Source: Flavobacteriales bacterium (lineage in GTDB: Bacteria; Bacteroidota; Bacteroidia; UBA10329). Taken from it: DNA of 64,000 bases. Under the pieces are notes generated by a model. It ran no database searches, was not told the DNA's origin, and saw only the letters and a program-made list of their open reading frames with translations. The stretch spans positions 62,001 through 126,000 of the forward strand of contig JACJZQ010000005.1 of assembly GCA_020635495.1 (NCBI GenBank), written 5' to 3'. Below, piece by piece: positions 15,949 through 24,497 of the stretch (its first letter is position 1; every line of letters begins with the position of its first letter). Both the position numbers and the translations under genes were made by a program.

Positions 15949-17244
15949 ATGAATATTTACGAACGTCTGTTGAATAAGGACGCCAAGTTGGCGGTAATCG
16001 GCCTTGGATACGTTGGGCTTCCAATTGCATTGGAATTTGCCAGAAGAATTAAGGTTGTGGGATTTGATATCAACGCTGAGCGCGTTGAGTTGATGAAGAA
16101 GAACATCGACCCGAGTGAGGAATTGGAGGCATCAGACTTCGAAGGATGTGATATTCTCTTTACCGCGGATATTGAAGACCTTAGAGATGTTGACTTCTAT
16201 ATTGTAGCGGTACCAACACCCATCGATGAGCATAATCTTCCGGATCTAAGACCAGTTGTAGGTGCATCCACAACGGTTGGAAACGTTCTTTCTAAAGGTA
16301 ATTATGTGGTTTACGAATCAACGGTTTACCCGGGCTGTACAGAGGAAGATTGTGTTCCGGTATTGGAAGAAAGATCAGGACTGAAGTTCAAGGAAGATTT
16401 CAAGGTTGGCTATTCTCCAGAAAGAATCAATCCAGGAGACAAAGAGCACACACTGAGAAAGATTGTCAAGGTTTCTTCCGGATGCGATAAGGAATCGGCA
16501 GAATTGATTGCCAAGACCTATGAGTTGGTTGTTGATGCGGGAGTACACAGAGCACCATCCATCAAAGTGGCAGAGGCAGCTAAGATCATTGAGAACACAC
16601 AGCGCGATGTGAACATTGCCTTGATGAATGAGCTCTCCATGATCTTCAACAGAGTTGGTATCAATACGTTCGATGTGTTGGAAGCTGCAGGGACCAAGTG
16701 GAACTTCCTGAAGTTCTTCCCAGGTTTGGTTGGAGGTCACTGCATCGGGGTAGACCCATATTACCTTACTCACAAAGCAAGAGAGCTCGGATATCACTCC
16801 AAGGTTATCACATCAGGGAGGTCTATCAATGATGCCGTTGGAGCTTATGTTGCAACAGAAACTGTGAAGAAGATCGTTGCGAATGGTGGAGACATCAGTC
16901 ATTCAAAAGTTCTTGTTCTTGGAGCAACCTTCAAAGAGAATGTTGCAGATATCAGAAACTCCAAAGTGGTGGATGTGATCAGAGAATTGGAGTCCTTCGG
17001 AGTAAAGGTGGATGTGGTTGATCCGCATGCATCGTCTGATCAGGTAAAGCACGAATACGGATTCAAATTGTCATCAAAGGTTGGCAAGGATTACGATGCT
17101 GTAATTGTAGCCGTAAACCACAAAGAATACTTGGACAAGCCTGAAAGCTATTTCCAAGAGATCTGTAAGAAAAAAGGAGTTTTTGTAGATGTGAAAGGCG
17201 TTTACAAAGGCAAGATCAAGAAACTGACTTATTGGAGTCTCTAA
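15949..17244 (+). CDS. UDP-N-acetylhexosamine 6-dehydrogenase (WbpA/WbpO/TviB group)
   Basis: 431 residues. NAD site AVIGLGYVGLPIALEFA; VAVPTPIDEHNLPDLRPV; SPERINPGDKEHTL, which separates the UDP-HexNAc dehydrogenases from UDP-glucose dehydrogenase; catalytic Cys in GGHCIGVDPYYLTHKA; ATFKENVADIRNSKV. It makes UDP-N-acetyl-hexosaminuronate from UDP-GlcNAc or UDP-GalNAc. With the WbpB-, WbpE- and WbpD-like genes it gives a complete route to UDP-GlcNAc(3NAc)A; with the WbpP-like epimerase at the operon end it could instead feed a GalNAc-uronate. Confidence 0.87.
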   Translation: MNIYERLLNKDAKLAVIGLGYVGLPIALEFARRIKVVGFDINAERVELMKKNIDPSEELEASDFEGCDILFTADIEDLRDVDFYIVAVPTPIDEHNLPDLRPVVGASTTVGNVLSKGNYVVYESTVYPGCTEEDCVPVLEERSGLKFKEDFKVGYSPERINPGDKEHTLRKIVKVSSGCDKESAELIAKTYELVVDAGVHRAPSIKVAEAAKIIENTQRDVNIALMNELSMIFNRVGINTFDVLEAAGTKWNFLKFFPGLVGGHCIGVDPYYLTHKARELGYHSKVITSGRSINDAVGAYVATETVKKIVANGGDISHSKVLVLGATFKENVADIRNSKVVDVIRELESFGVKVDVVDPHASSDQVKHEYGFKLSSKVGKDYDAVIVAVNHKEYLDKPESYFQEICKKKGVFVDVKGVYKGKIKKLTYWSL

Positions 17245-17248
17245 TAGA

Positions 17249-18274
17249 ATGGTAATTGTTACCGGAGGTACGGGATACATTGGTTCGCACACGGTTGTAG
17301 AACTGATAAATGCAGGGAAGTCCGTTGTGATACTTGACGACCTTTCAAATTCCCGTATTGAGGTTATTGATGCGATAGAGGAGATCACGGGCACGCGTCC
17401 GTTGTTCCACCGTGTAGACCTTGCAGATGCTGAAGCACTGAAGAATGTCTTTGACAAGATCGGTGAGAAAGCCGAGGCGGTGGTTCATTTTGCCGCGAAG
17501 AAAGCCGTTGGGGAATCGGTCGAGAAGCCACTACTGTACTACCGGAACAATTTGTTCGGATTGGTGAACCTGCTTGAAGAGATGCAACGTTTTTCCATCG
17601 AAAAGTTGGTGTTCTCATCCAGTTGTACCGTCTACGGACAGCCGAGTGTCATTCCGGTTACGGAAGAAACGCCACGACAAAAAGCTGAATCTCCGTACGG
17701 AAACACGAAGAGCATTGCCGAGGATATCATTTCAGATTGTTGCAAGGTGAGTCCATTGAAGGCCATCTCGTTGAGATATTTCAATCCAATTGGTGCACAT
17801 GCAAGTGCCAAGATCGGTGAGCTACCTGTTGGAACACCTACCAATCTTGTGCCGTACGTTACACAGACAGCAGCTGGCGTTCGCCAAGAACTTACCGTTC
17901 ATGGAGACGATTATCCAACCGAGGATGGAACGTGCATCAGAGATTATATCCATGTGGTGGATCTGGCAAAGGCACATCTGAAAGCCTTGGAAAGGTTGGA
18001 TAAAGAAGTTTCAGTAGGAGGAAATCATGAATTCTTCAACGTTGGAACAGGAAAAGGCTCAAGCGTTATGGAGGTGATCGAGACATTCAAAGCAGCAACG
18101 GGGGTCAACATTCCTTACAAAATTGGTGAGAGAAGACCTGGGGATGTTACCGAGATTTACGCAGATACTTCATTTGCTGAAAAGGAACTGTGCTGGAAAG
18201 CAGAATTGAATTTGAAAGACGCACTCGGTTCATCGTGGAACTGGGAGAAGAATTATAGAAATATCAAAGCATGA
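17249..18274 (+). CDS. galE: UDP-glucose 4-epimerase
   Basis: 341 residues. VTGGTGYIGSHTVVEL binds NAD; VVHFAAKKAVGESVEKPL; FSSSCTVYGQP followed by the SPYGNTKSIAE catalytic Tyr/Lys pair; SLRYFNPIGAHASAKIGE and CIRDYIHVVDLAKAHL are classical GalE landmarks. Interconverts UDP-glucose and UDP-galactose in the cytoplasm. 4-bp gap after the dehydrogenase gene and 4-bp overlap with rfbB. Confidence 0.9.
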   Translation: MVIVTGGTGYIGSHTVVELINAGKSVVILDDLSNSRIEVIDAIEEITGTRPLFHRVDLADAEALKNVFDKIGEKAEAVVHFAAKKAVGESVEKPLLYYRNNLFGLVNLLEEMQRFSIEKLVFSSSCTVYGQPSVIPVTEETPRQKAESPYGNTKSIAEDIISDCCKVSPLKAISLRYFNPIGAHASAKIGELPVGTPTNLVPYVTQTAAGVRQELTVHGDDYPTEDGTCIRDYIHVVDLAKAHLKALERLDKEVSVGGNHEFFNVGTGKGSSVMEVIETFKAATGVNIPYKIGERRPGDVTEIYADTSFAEKELCWKAELNLKDALGSSWNWEKNYRNIKA

Positions 18275-19323
18275 AAACCATAATCATTACTGGAGGTGCC
18301 GGTTTCATCGGTTCACACGTGGTCAGACGTTTCGTTAACAAGTATCCAGATTACAAAATTGTGAATCTTGATGCCCTGACCTATGCTGGAAACCTTGAGA
18401 ACTTGAAGGATGTGGAGAATGCCAACAACTATCAGTTTGAGCATGCTGACATTACTGATGCAGCGAAGATCAAGGAGGTGTTTGCCAGATATCAGCCTGT
18501 AGGCGTGGTGCATTTAGCCGCAGAATCTCACGTAGACCGTTCCATTTCAGGCCCAATGGCCTTTGTTGAGACCAATATTATTGGAACCGTGAACCTTCTC
18601 AACGCTGCGCGCGAAACTTGGAATGGTGAATGGGAAGGAAAGCGTTTCTACCACGTTTCAACCGATGAGGTTTACGGTTCATTAGGTGAAACCGGATTCT
18701 TCTATGAGACGACAGCTTATGATCCACGCAGCCCTTATTCAGCTTCAAAAGCAAGTTCCGATCACTTGGTAAGAGCCTATTACCACACCTATGGACTTCC
18801 AGTGGTTATCAGCAATTGCTCCAACAATTATGGCCCGAACCACTTCCCAGAAAAGTTGATTCCGTTGGCCATTCACAGAATTCAGAACAATGAGGAGATT
18901 CCGATCTATGGCAAGGGAGAGAATGTGCGCGATTGGTTATACGTAGAAGACCATGCAGCGGCCATTGATGCAGTTTTCCATAAAGGTGGATTGGGAGAGA
19001 CTTACAACATTGGAGGAAACAACGAGTGGACCAACATTGACCTCATCCGATTGCTTTGCAAGATCATGGATCAGAAGCTTGGTAGAGAAGAAGGAACATC
19101 AGAAAAGCTCATCACATTCGTTAAGGATAGAGCAGGACACGACCTTAGATATGCTATCGATTCTACCAAACTGAAGACAGAATTGGGTTGGGAACCAAGT
19201 CTGACGTTTGAAGAAGGCCTTCCGAAAACAGTGGATTGGTACCTGGCAAATCAGGATTGGCTGAACCACGTAACATCTGGCGAATACCAGAACTATTTCA
19301 AACAACAATACCAAGAACGATAA
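18271..19323 (+). CDS. rfbB: dTDP-glucose 4,6-dehydratase
   Basis: 350 residues. TGGAGFIGSHVVRRFV; LNLDALTYAGNLENL (here VNLDALTYAGNLENL); HLAAESHVDRSISGP; FYHVSTDEVYGSLGE, containing the Thr-Asp-Glu catalytic triad part; YSASKASSDHLVRAY; NCSNNYGPNHFPEKLIP. Produces dTDP-4-keto-6-deoxyglucose, precursor of rhamnose or amino-deoxy sugars. rfbA, rfbC and rfbD partners are not in the window, so they must lie elsewhere or the product is used differently. Confidence 0.92.
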   Translation: MKTIIITGGAGFIGSHVVRRFVNKYPDYKIVNLDALTYAGNLENLKDVENANNYQFEHADITDAAKIKEVFARYQPVGVVHLAAESHVDRSISGPMAFVETNIIGTVNLLNAARETWNGEWEGKRFYHVSTDEVYGSLGETGFFYETTAYDPRSPYSASKASSDHLVRAYYHTYGLPVVISNCSNNYGPNHFPEKLIPLAIHRIQNNEEIPIYGKGENVRDWLYVEDHAAAIDAVFHKGGLGETYNIGGNNEWTNIDLIRLLCKIMDQKLGREEGTSEKLITFVKDRAGHDLRYAIDSTKLKTELGWEPSLTFEEGLPKTVDWYLANQDWLNHVTSGEYQNYFKQQYQER

Positions 19324-20327
19324 TGTACGAAACCCCGTTTCACGATATCGAAATAAGCAAATCTACTTTCCTCATAACCGGAGGTGCTGGATTTGTGGGC
19401 TCAAACATTGTTGCTTACCTGATGAAGTACGGTGCTGGAAAAGTGAAAGTGCTGGACAACCTGTGCGAAGGTAAAATGGAGAACATTGAGCCTTTCTTGA
19501 ATGAACCGAACTTTGAGTTCATTGAAGGTGATATTTCGGATGCTGAAACGTGCAAAAAGGCATGCCAAGGTGTTGATTACATCTCGCATCAGGCGGCATT
19601 GGGTTCCGTTCCTCGCTCATTGGAAACACCGCTTCTAACCAATGAGGCCAACGTAACGGGCTTCCTGAATATGCTTACGGCAGCTAAGGATGCCAAGGTC
19701 AAGCGATTCGTGTATGCCAGTTCATCATCCGTTTATGGCGATAGTTTGAAATTGCCAAAAGTGGAAGAGCACATAGGTGATCCGCTTTCTCCGTACGCAG
19801 CATCCAAGTTCGTGAATGAGGTTTACGCAGGTGTTTACGCACTCAACTACGGAATTGAAGTGGTAGGATTGCGTTACTTCAACATTTTCGGACCGAATCA
19901 AAAGCCAGATGGACCATATGCCGCTGTCATTCCATTGTTCATGGATGCGTTGCTGAAAGGGAAATCGCCTTACATAAATGGAGATGGCGAACAGTCTAGA
20001 GACTTTACGTTTGTTGAAAATGCCGTACAGGCAAATATCCGCGCCATGTTCTCTCAAGTGCCTGGTGCAACGGGCAGGGTTTACAACATCGCTTTCGGAG
20101 AAAGAACAACCATCAACGAGTTGTATTTCACGTTAAAGGATATTGTTGGTTCCGATGTTGATCCTACGTATCGAGAACCTAGAAAGGGAGACGTTAGAGA
20201 TTCTTTGGCAGACATCTCCAAAGCTAAAGCCTACTTGGGTTATGACCCAAAGGTCAGTATCAAAGATGGCTTGGACATTACCATCAAGTGGTTTGCCAAG
20301 CATTACGGCCAATCGGCTACTCAGTAA
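19323..20327 (+). CDS. UDP-N-acetylglucosamine 4-epimerase-like SDR (WbpP type)
   Basis: 334 residues from the ATG at 19323, which overlaps the rfbB stop by one base (TAATG). FLITGGAGFVGSNIVAYL; SHQAALGSVPRSLETPL, the WbpP/Gne-type loop; YASSSSVYGD; LSPYAASKFVNEVYA (YxxxK); RYFNIFGPNQKPDGPYAAVIP; NGDGEQSRDFTFVENAVQA. These place it with WbpP, which epimerises UDP-GlcNAc/GlcNAcA at C4. Last gene of the operon; its 3' end overlaps the oppositely oriented lipoprotein gene by 11 bp. Confidence 0.85.
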   Translation: MYETPFHDIEISKSTFLITGGAGFVGSNIVAYLMKYGAGKVKVLDNLCEGKMENIEPFLNEPNFEFIEGDISDAETCKKACQGVDYISHQAALGSVPRSLETPLLTNEANVTGFLNMLTAAKDAKVKRFVYASSSSVYGDSLKLPKVEEHIGDPLSPYAASKFVNEVYAGVYALNYGIEVVGLRYFNIFGPNQKPDGPYAAVIPLFMDALLKGKSPYINGDGEQSRDFTFVENAVQANIRAMFSQVPGATGRVYNIAFGERTTINELYFTLKDIVGSDVDPTYREPRKGDVRDSLADISKAKAYLGYDPKVSIKDGLDITIKWFAKHYGQSATQ

Positions 20328-21642
20328 AGAACAATTCGTTGGCGCGTTGCGCGATGCACCGACCGTGGTACTCAGAACTCTCGATGGTGGTTCTGAGGTT
20401 TGTTCCTGCATAAATTCTGCTGTAAGCCGCTTCCTCTCCCATTGCCGTGAATGAGGTGAAGATCCGCTCATCAATTCCTAAAATGGAACTGTAGGTGTTG
20501 TCCTTCACTTCAATATCACCATATAGATTAATGAAAACCTGCGTGGCTGCAAATGCCATAGTGGAACGCATGGATGGATATTCTGGCGTAAGCGGATTAT
20601 CCATTTCCGAATTCCAGTTCATATCAACCGTTTGCTGAATGGAGGTAAGAGGACGCGGACGCCAGTACGTGTATTTCAGTTTATAGGTAGAGATGTACGT
20701 GTCTGCCATGGCTATGCACAATTGCGCGTAAGCGGTAACAGACTCTTCGCCATTCAATAGATTCTGTTGCACCAATTGCCTGAGAATTGAAATATAGTGG
20801 CCAGGTACGGTGTAGGTTCCGTTTCCATCGTTCCAGAAACGCGCAATTTCCACCTCGCCTGGATTGAGGTTATCTCCAATCTCATTCACTTCAAGAACCT
20901 CATTGAAATAGTCAGAACCAGAAGTCGTATCAACGTTTTCCGGAATACCCGGATGGCATAGTACAATCAATTGATCTTGCGTGAACGTGAATGCTCTCAG
21001 GTCTCCCCAGCAAGCGTATTTTGGTCCCGCAAAGGTTGGTGGTGTAGTAGCCCAATCAAATGGTCCCGAGGGAACACTTACCGCGCAATTGCTCATTTGG
21101 TCGAAACCATCGGTAGCACTCCAATCAAGAATGGCATTCCCTAATGCTTGTCCAAACTCTCTAGAACGGTCAATCAATGACTCAGACAGTCCATTGATAA
21201 GATAAGCGCGCTCGTGCCCATCGTACGTAGATGACAACACCAACCGGATGTTGGTTGGGGCGTTGGCGTACATTTCATCAAGCACGGTATACATGGCGGC
21301 TTCTGCCACAATTCCGAAGTTGTAAGTGAGATTGGCATCTGGTTGAGGCAGAACATCCAGTCCTTGCAACTGACCAACCAACGAACGCATGCTTTCGGAG
21401 TTTAACTGGTAGCCCTCGTAATAGGCAATGCTGGAATAAGCTAGAATGCGAGAAGCTTCTTCTCCAGAGGTGTTGGTGGCGCGAATAACAGCTCCTAACT
21501 GCTCCAGCCATTCCATAAGCTGGGTAGGAGATGTGGTAGGGGTGGGTTGGTCTATTGGGTCTGTGGTATCGTCTTTACAACCGATGGGGATTAGAACCAC
21601 TAGCAGTAAAAGAGCAAGTAGTCCATTTCTCATGTTCAACAT
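20317..21642 (-). CDS. Vanadium-haloperoxidase/PAP2-family lipoprotein with altered active site
   Basis: 441 residues, lipoprotein signal ending VLIPIGCKDD. The helical body and C-terminal region match vanadium-dependent haloperoxidases: KLKYTYWRPRPLTSIQ fits KxxxxxxRP near 320. The other two signature motifs are changed: PEYPSMRST in place of PEYPSGHS, and SRIYAGTNL in place of SRxxxGxHF. Thus the general-acid histidine and the vanadate/phosphate-linking histidine are both absent, so halide oxidation is unlikely. It may be a structural or binding homologue. Monocistronic; a start at 21633 (MRNGLL) is equally possible. Its end overlaps the WbpP-like gene on the other strand. Confidence 0.8.
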   Translation of the reverse strand: MLNMRNGLLALLLLVVLIPIGCKDDTTDPIDQPTPTTSPTQLMEWLEQLGAVIRATNTSGEEASRILAYSSIAYYEGYQLNSESMRSLVGQLQGLDVLPQPDANLTYNFGIVAEAAMYTVLDEMYANAPTNIRLVLSSTYDGHERAYLINGLSESLIDRSREFGQALGNAILDWSATDGFDQMSNCAVSVPSGPFDWATTPPTFAGPKYACWGDLRAFTFTQDQLIVLCHPGIPENVDTTSGSDYFNEVLEVNEIGDNLNPGEVEIARFWNDGNGTYTVPGHYISILRQLVQQNLLNGEESVTAYAQLCIAMADTYISTYKLKYTYWRPRPLTSIQQTVDMNWNSEMDNPLTPEYPSMRSTMAFAATQVFINLYGDIEVKDNTYSSILGIDERIFTSFTAMGEEAAYSRIYAGTNLRTTIESSEYHGRCIAQRANELFFTE

Positions 21643-21675
21643 GGAATTCAGATTTAGTTTGGCTGAAATTAGTGA

Positions 21676-22554
21676 TTATCCTACCGAAGTGATTTCCACT
21701 TGGCGATTCACTTTTTTGATGAGTCCGGAAAGCACTCTTCCAGGACCGACTTCTGTGAATGATGTAGCTCCATCGCGCAGCATCTGGTTTACCGTCTGCG
21801 TCCACTTTACAGGAGCCGTTAACTGTGCTATAAGATTACGCTTGATGATGTCAGGATTTGAAACCACCTGACCTGTTACGTTCTGATAAATGGGGCAAAT
21901 CGGTTTGCTAACGGTTGTAGCGTGAATGGCTTCTTCCAGTTCCAATTTGGCGGGTTCCATCAACGGGCTGTGAAATGCACCACCAACATTCAGTTTGATG
22001 GCTCGTAAAGCACCTGCTTCCGTCAACTTTTCGCAAGCAATGTCAACTCCTTTATTGGAGCCTGAAATCACTATCTGACCAGGACAGTTATAGTTAGCTG
22101 GAACAACAATTTCATCTTTGATGGAGGCACAGATGGAAGCCACTTTCTCATCCTCCATGCCCAAGATTGCCGCCATTGTTGAGGGATTCTCTTCACATGC
22201 TTTCTGCATGGCCTGAGCACGTTGCGAAACCAACTTCAAACCATCTTCAAATGTCAATGCTTGATTGGCCACAAGCGCAGAAAACTCACCCAAAGAATGA
22301 CCCGCAACCATGTCTGGTTTGAAATCATCCAGCGTAAGCGCACGAATAACCGAATGAAGGAAAATGGCAGGCTGCGTCACCTTGGTTTGCTTCAGATCGT
22401 CATCCTCGCCCTCAAACATGATCTTGGTTATCTCGAAACCAAGGATCTTGTCCGCTTTCTCAAAATATTTCTTGGCCTCATCAGAGCTCTCGTAAAGCTC
22501 TTTGCCCATTCCTACAAACTGCGATCCCTGACCTGGAAATACGTATGCCTTCAT
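21676..22554 (-). CDS. fabD: Malonyl-CoA:ACP transacylase
   Basis: 292 residues. N-terminal VFPGQGSQFVGMGKEL (oxyanion hole), GHSLGEFSALVA with the nucleophilic Ser near 90, and GGAFHSPLMEPA with the catalytic His near 200. It moves malonyl groups from CoA to acyl carrier protein in fatty-acid synthesis. Two bp separate it from the upstream queD-like gene, so the two are co-transcribed although the pathways differ. Confidence 0.93.
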   Translation of the reverse strand: MKAYVFPGQGSQFVGMGKELYESSDEAKKYFEKADKILGFEITKIMFEGEDDDLKQTKVTQPAIFLHSVIRALTLDDFKPDMVAGHSLGEFSALVANQALTFEDGLKLVSQRAQAMQKACEENPSTMAAILGMEDEKVASICASIKDEIVVPANYNCPGQIVISGSNKGVDIACEKLTEAGALRAIKLNVGGAFHSPLMEPAKLELEEAIHATTVSKPICPIYQNVTGQVVSNPDIIKRNLIAQLTAPVKWTQTVNQMLRDGATSFTEVGPGRVLSGLIKKVNRQVEITSVG

Positions 22555-22556
22555 CT

Positions 22557-22970
22557 CTATTCTCCGTAATATTCTACGTAGTTGTTCTCCGTTTCAATCA
22601 GCTTAATATAATGAAGTTGAGCTCCCTCAGCCTCGATCAAAGGCGCAAGGATCTTCCAAAACTCCATTGCCAACACTTCAGTAGATGGGAATTTGCCCAG
22701 CATGAAATCCACATCCAAGTTCAAATTCTTGTGGTCCACCTTCTCAATCACCTCATCTTTAATGATCTGACTCAGGTCTTTCAAGTTCATCACAAAACCC
22801 GTGTCAGGATCAACTTCTCCCTTTACGGTCACGATCAGATCGAAATTGTGTCCATGCCAATTCGCGTTGGCGCACTTCCCGAACACCTCATCGTTCTTCT
22901 CCTTGCTCCAATTCTCGTTGTAAAGCTTGTGGGCCGCGTTAAATCGCTCCCTTCGTGTAATGTAGATCAT
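22557..22970 (-). CDS. queD: 6-carboxytetrahydropterin synthase / 6-pyruvoyl-tetrahydropterin synthase family (QueD-like)
   Basis: 137 residues. Zinc ligands are visible as the His of RFNAAHKLY and the HxH of WHGHNFDL; the catalytic Cys is in GKCANANWHGH; DHKNLN and LIETENNYVEY complete the family signature. QueD makes 6-carboxytetrahydropterin for queuosine; close relatives act in biopterin or folate synthesis. No other queuosine gene is nearby, so the exact role rests on family similarity. First gene of an operon with fabD. Confidence 0.85.
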   Translation of the reverse strand: MIYITRRERFNAAHKLYNENWSKEKNDEVFGKCANANWHGHNFDLIVTVKGEVDPDTGFVMNLKDLSQIIKDEVIEKVDHKNLNLDVDFMLGKFPSTEVLAMEFWKILAPLIEAEGAQLHYIKLIETENNYVEYYGE

Positions 22971-23017
22971 CTCCTCTCTGAAACGGGCCGCAAAGATAGA
23001 ATGATCTGTGTGTTAAC

Positions 23018-23025
23018 TAACTTTG
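23018..23025 (+). promoter_or_regulatory. -7 box for the menaquinone genes
   Basis: TAACTTTG fits TAnnTTTG and ends only 4 bp before the mqnB ATG, so the mRNA would be leaderless or nearly so. No convincing -33 TTG at the usual spacing was found. Confidence 0.5.
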
Positions 23026-23029
23026 CCGC

Positions 23030-23665
23030 ATGACCGAAAATCCAGTTAGGATTCTGATTGTGGTGGCTACTTCAAGGGAACTTCCTGAGACTTCATTATT
23101 TGATGTGCCCAATTTGCAGGTTGATACATTGGTCACGGGTGTCGGAATGGTCGCAACTGCGTTTCATCTTACCAAAAAACTAACCCAGAAAAAGTACGAT
23201 CTGGTTGTGAATGTTGGCATTGCGGGAGCCTTTGCAGAATCATTGGAAATCGGTTCGGTGGTTCAAGTTTCATCAGACCGATTGGCAGAACTCGGGGCTG
23301 AAGACCATGATAAATTCGTGCCTGCTGACGAAATGAATCTCATTGAAAAATCCGATCTGGAATTCAACACTGATTGTCGAATCGCAGGTCTTCCAGTAGT
23401 TTCAGGAATTACGGTAAATCGTGTTCATGGAAATGCGGAAAGCATCGCCAAGATTCGCAATCAATTCAACTCCGATATTGAAAGCATGGAAGGTGCAGCT
23501 GTTGGTTTTGTTTGCTCAAAGCTTGGTTTTCAGTGGTGTCAGATTCGTTCCATTTCCAATCGGGTTGAACCACGTGACAAATCCAATTGGAATATTCCTT
23601 TGGCATTGAAAAACCTTCATCACGAAGTTTTGGTTTATCTCCAAAAGCTCAATGATGAAGCATAA
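23030..23665 (+). CDS. mqnB: Futalosine hydrolase
   Basis: 211 residues of the nucleoside phosphorylase/hydrolase fold. VVATSRELPE at the start, VTGVGMVATAFHLTK, NVGIAGAF, and the substrate-binding IESMEGAAVGFVC with RSISNRVEPRDKSNW at the end, the standard MqnB C-terminal signature. It cleaves futalosine to dehypoxanthine futalosine in the futalosine menaquinone pathway. The next gene, overlapping by 14 bp, is mqnD, which confirms the assignment. Confidence 0.9.
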   Translation: MTENPVRILIVVATSRELPETSLFDVPNLQVDTLVTGVGMVATAFHLTKKLTQKKYDLVVNVGIAGAFAESLEIGSVVQVSSDRLAELGAEDHDKFVPADEMNLIEKSDLEFNTDCRIAGLPVVSGITVNRVHGNAESIAKIRNQFNSDIESMEGAAVGFVCSKLGFQWCQIRSISNRVEPRDKSNWNIPLALKNLHHEVLVYLQKLNDEA

Positions 23666-24497
23666 ACTCACTCTCGGTTTTTCGCCCTGCCCGAATGATA
23701 CGTTCATTTTCGATGCTATGGTCAACGGACGAATTGACTTGGGAGACATCGAACTAGAAGTTGTACTGGCCGATGTCGAAGAACTCAACCGTATGGCATT
23801 GGAAGGAAAACTGGATGTTACCAAGATCAGCTACAACGCTTTTGCGCACGTTCATTATCGTTATCAATTGCTGAATGCAGGGAGTGCTTTAGGCAATAAC
23901 TGCGGTCCGTTGCTGATTTCCAAAAAGCTGCTGTCAGAAGAAGAGTTGAAAACTGCTTCTATTGCCATTCCTGGTGAGAATACCACTGCCAATTTCCTGA
24001 TGTCTTTTGCCTATCCCGAAGCGCAAAACAAACAGGAATTCCTCTTCTCAGAAATCGAATCTGCTGTTTTAGATGGAAAGGTTGATTCTGGCGTTATCAT
24101 CCACGAAAACCGCTTTACGTTTCAAGATAAAGGCCTTGTGAAAATTGCCGACCTAGGAGAATTTTGGGAACAGAAAACGGGTTTTCCAATTCCATTGGGC
24201 GGCATTGCCGTTCACAGACGGCTTAAACCTGGTATCAGAAGAAAGTTTGATTCACTTCTTCGAGAAAGCGTTCAATACGCATTTGACCATCCAGATGCAT
24301 CAAAAGAGTATGTTACTTGCCACGCACAGGAAATGGACGAAGCTGTAATGCGTTCGCACATCAATCTTTACGTAAACGATTACAGCCTTGATCTTGGCGA
24401 AAAAGGAAAAGCCGCTATCTCAAAAATGTATGAGGTCGGAAAACAGTTTGGAATGCCTCGGGTAGAGGATTCGGTGTTTGTACTTACTACTGAATGA
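23652..24497 (+). CDS. mqnD: 1,4-dihydroxy-6-naphthoate synthase
   Basis: 281 residues, periplasmic-binding-protein-like fold without signal peptide. LGFSPCPNDTFIFDAMVNG is the MqnD N-terminal signature, followed by LDVTKISYNAFAHV and IIHENRFTFQDKGL; GFPIPLGGIAVHRRL has the conserved glycine-rich turn. It converts cyclic dehypoxanthine futalosine to 1,4-dihydroxy-6-naphthoate. The first or second Met (23652/23655) could start it. Its 3' end overlaps the facing lipoprotein gene by 11 bp. Confidence 0.92.
   Translation: MMKHKLTLGFSPCPNDTFIFDAMVNGRIDLGDIELEVVLADVEELNRMALEGKLDVTKISYNAFAHVHYRYQLLNAGSALGNNCGPLLISKKLLSEEELKTASIAIPGENTTANFLMSFAYPEAQNKQEFLFSEIESAVLDGKVDSGVIIHENRFTFQDKGLVKIADLGEFWEQKTGFPIPLGGIAVHRRLKPGIRRKFDSLLRESVQYAFDHPDASKEYVTCHAQEMDEAVMRSHINLYVNDYSLDLGEKGKAAISKMYEVGKQFGMPRVEDSVFVLTTE

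Noticed and set aside
20317..21642. Active vanadium chloroperoxidase
   Set aside because: Both catalytic histidines are replaced (PSMR, SRIYAGTN).
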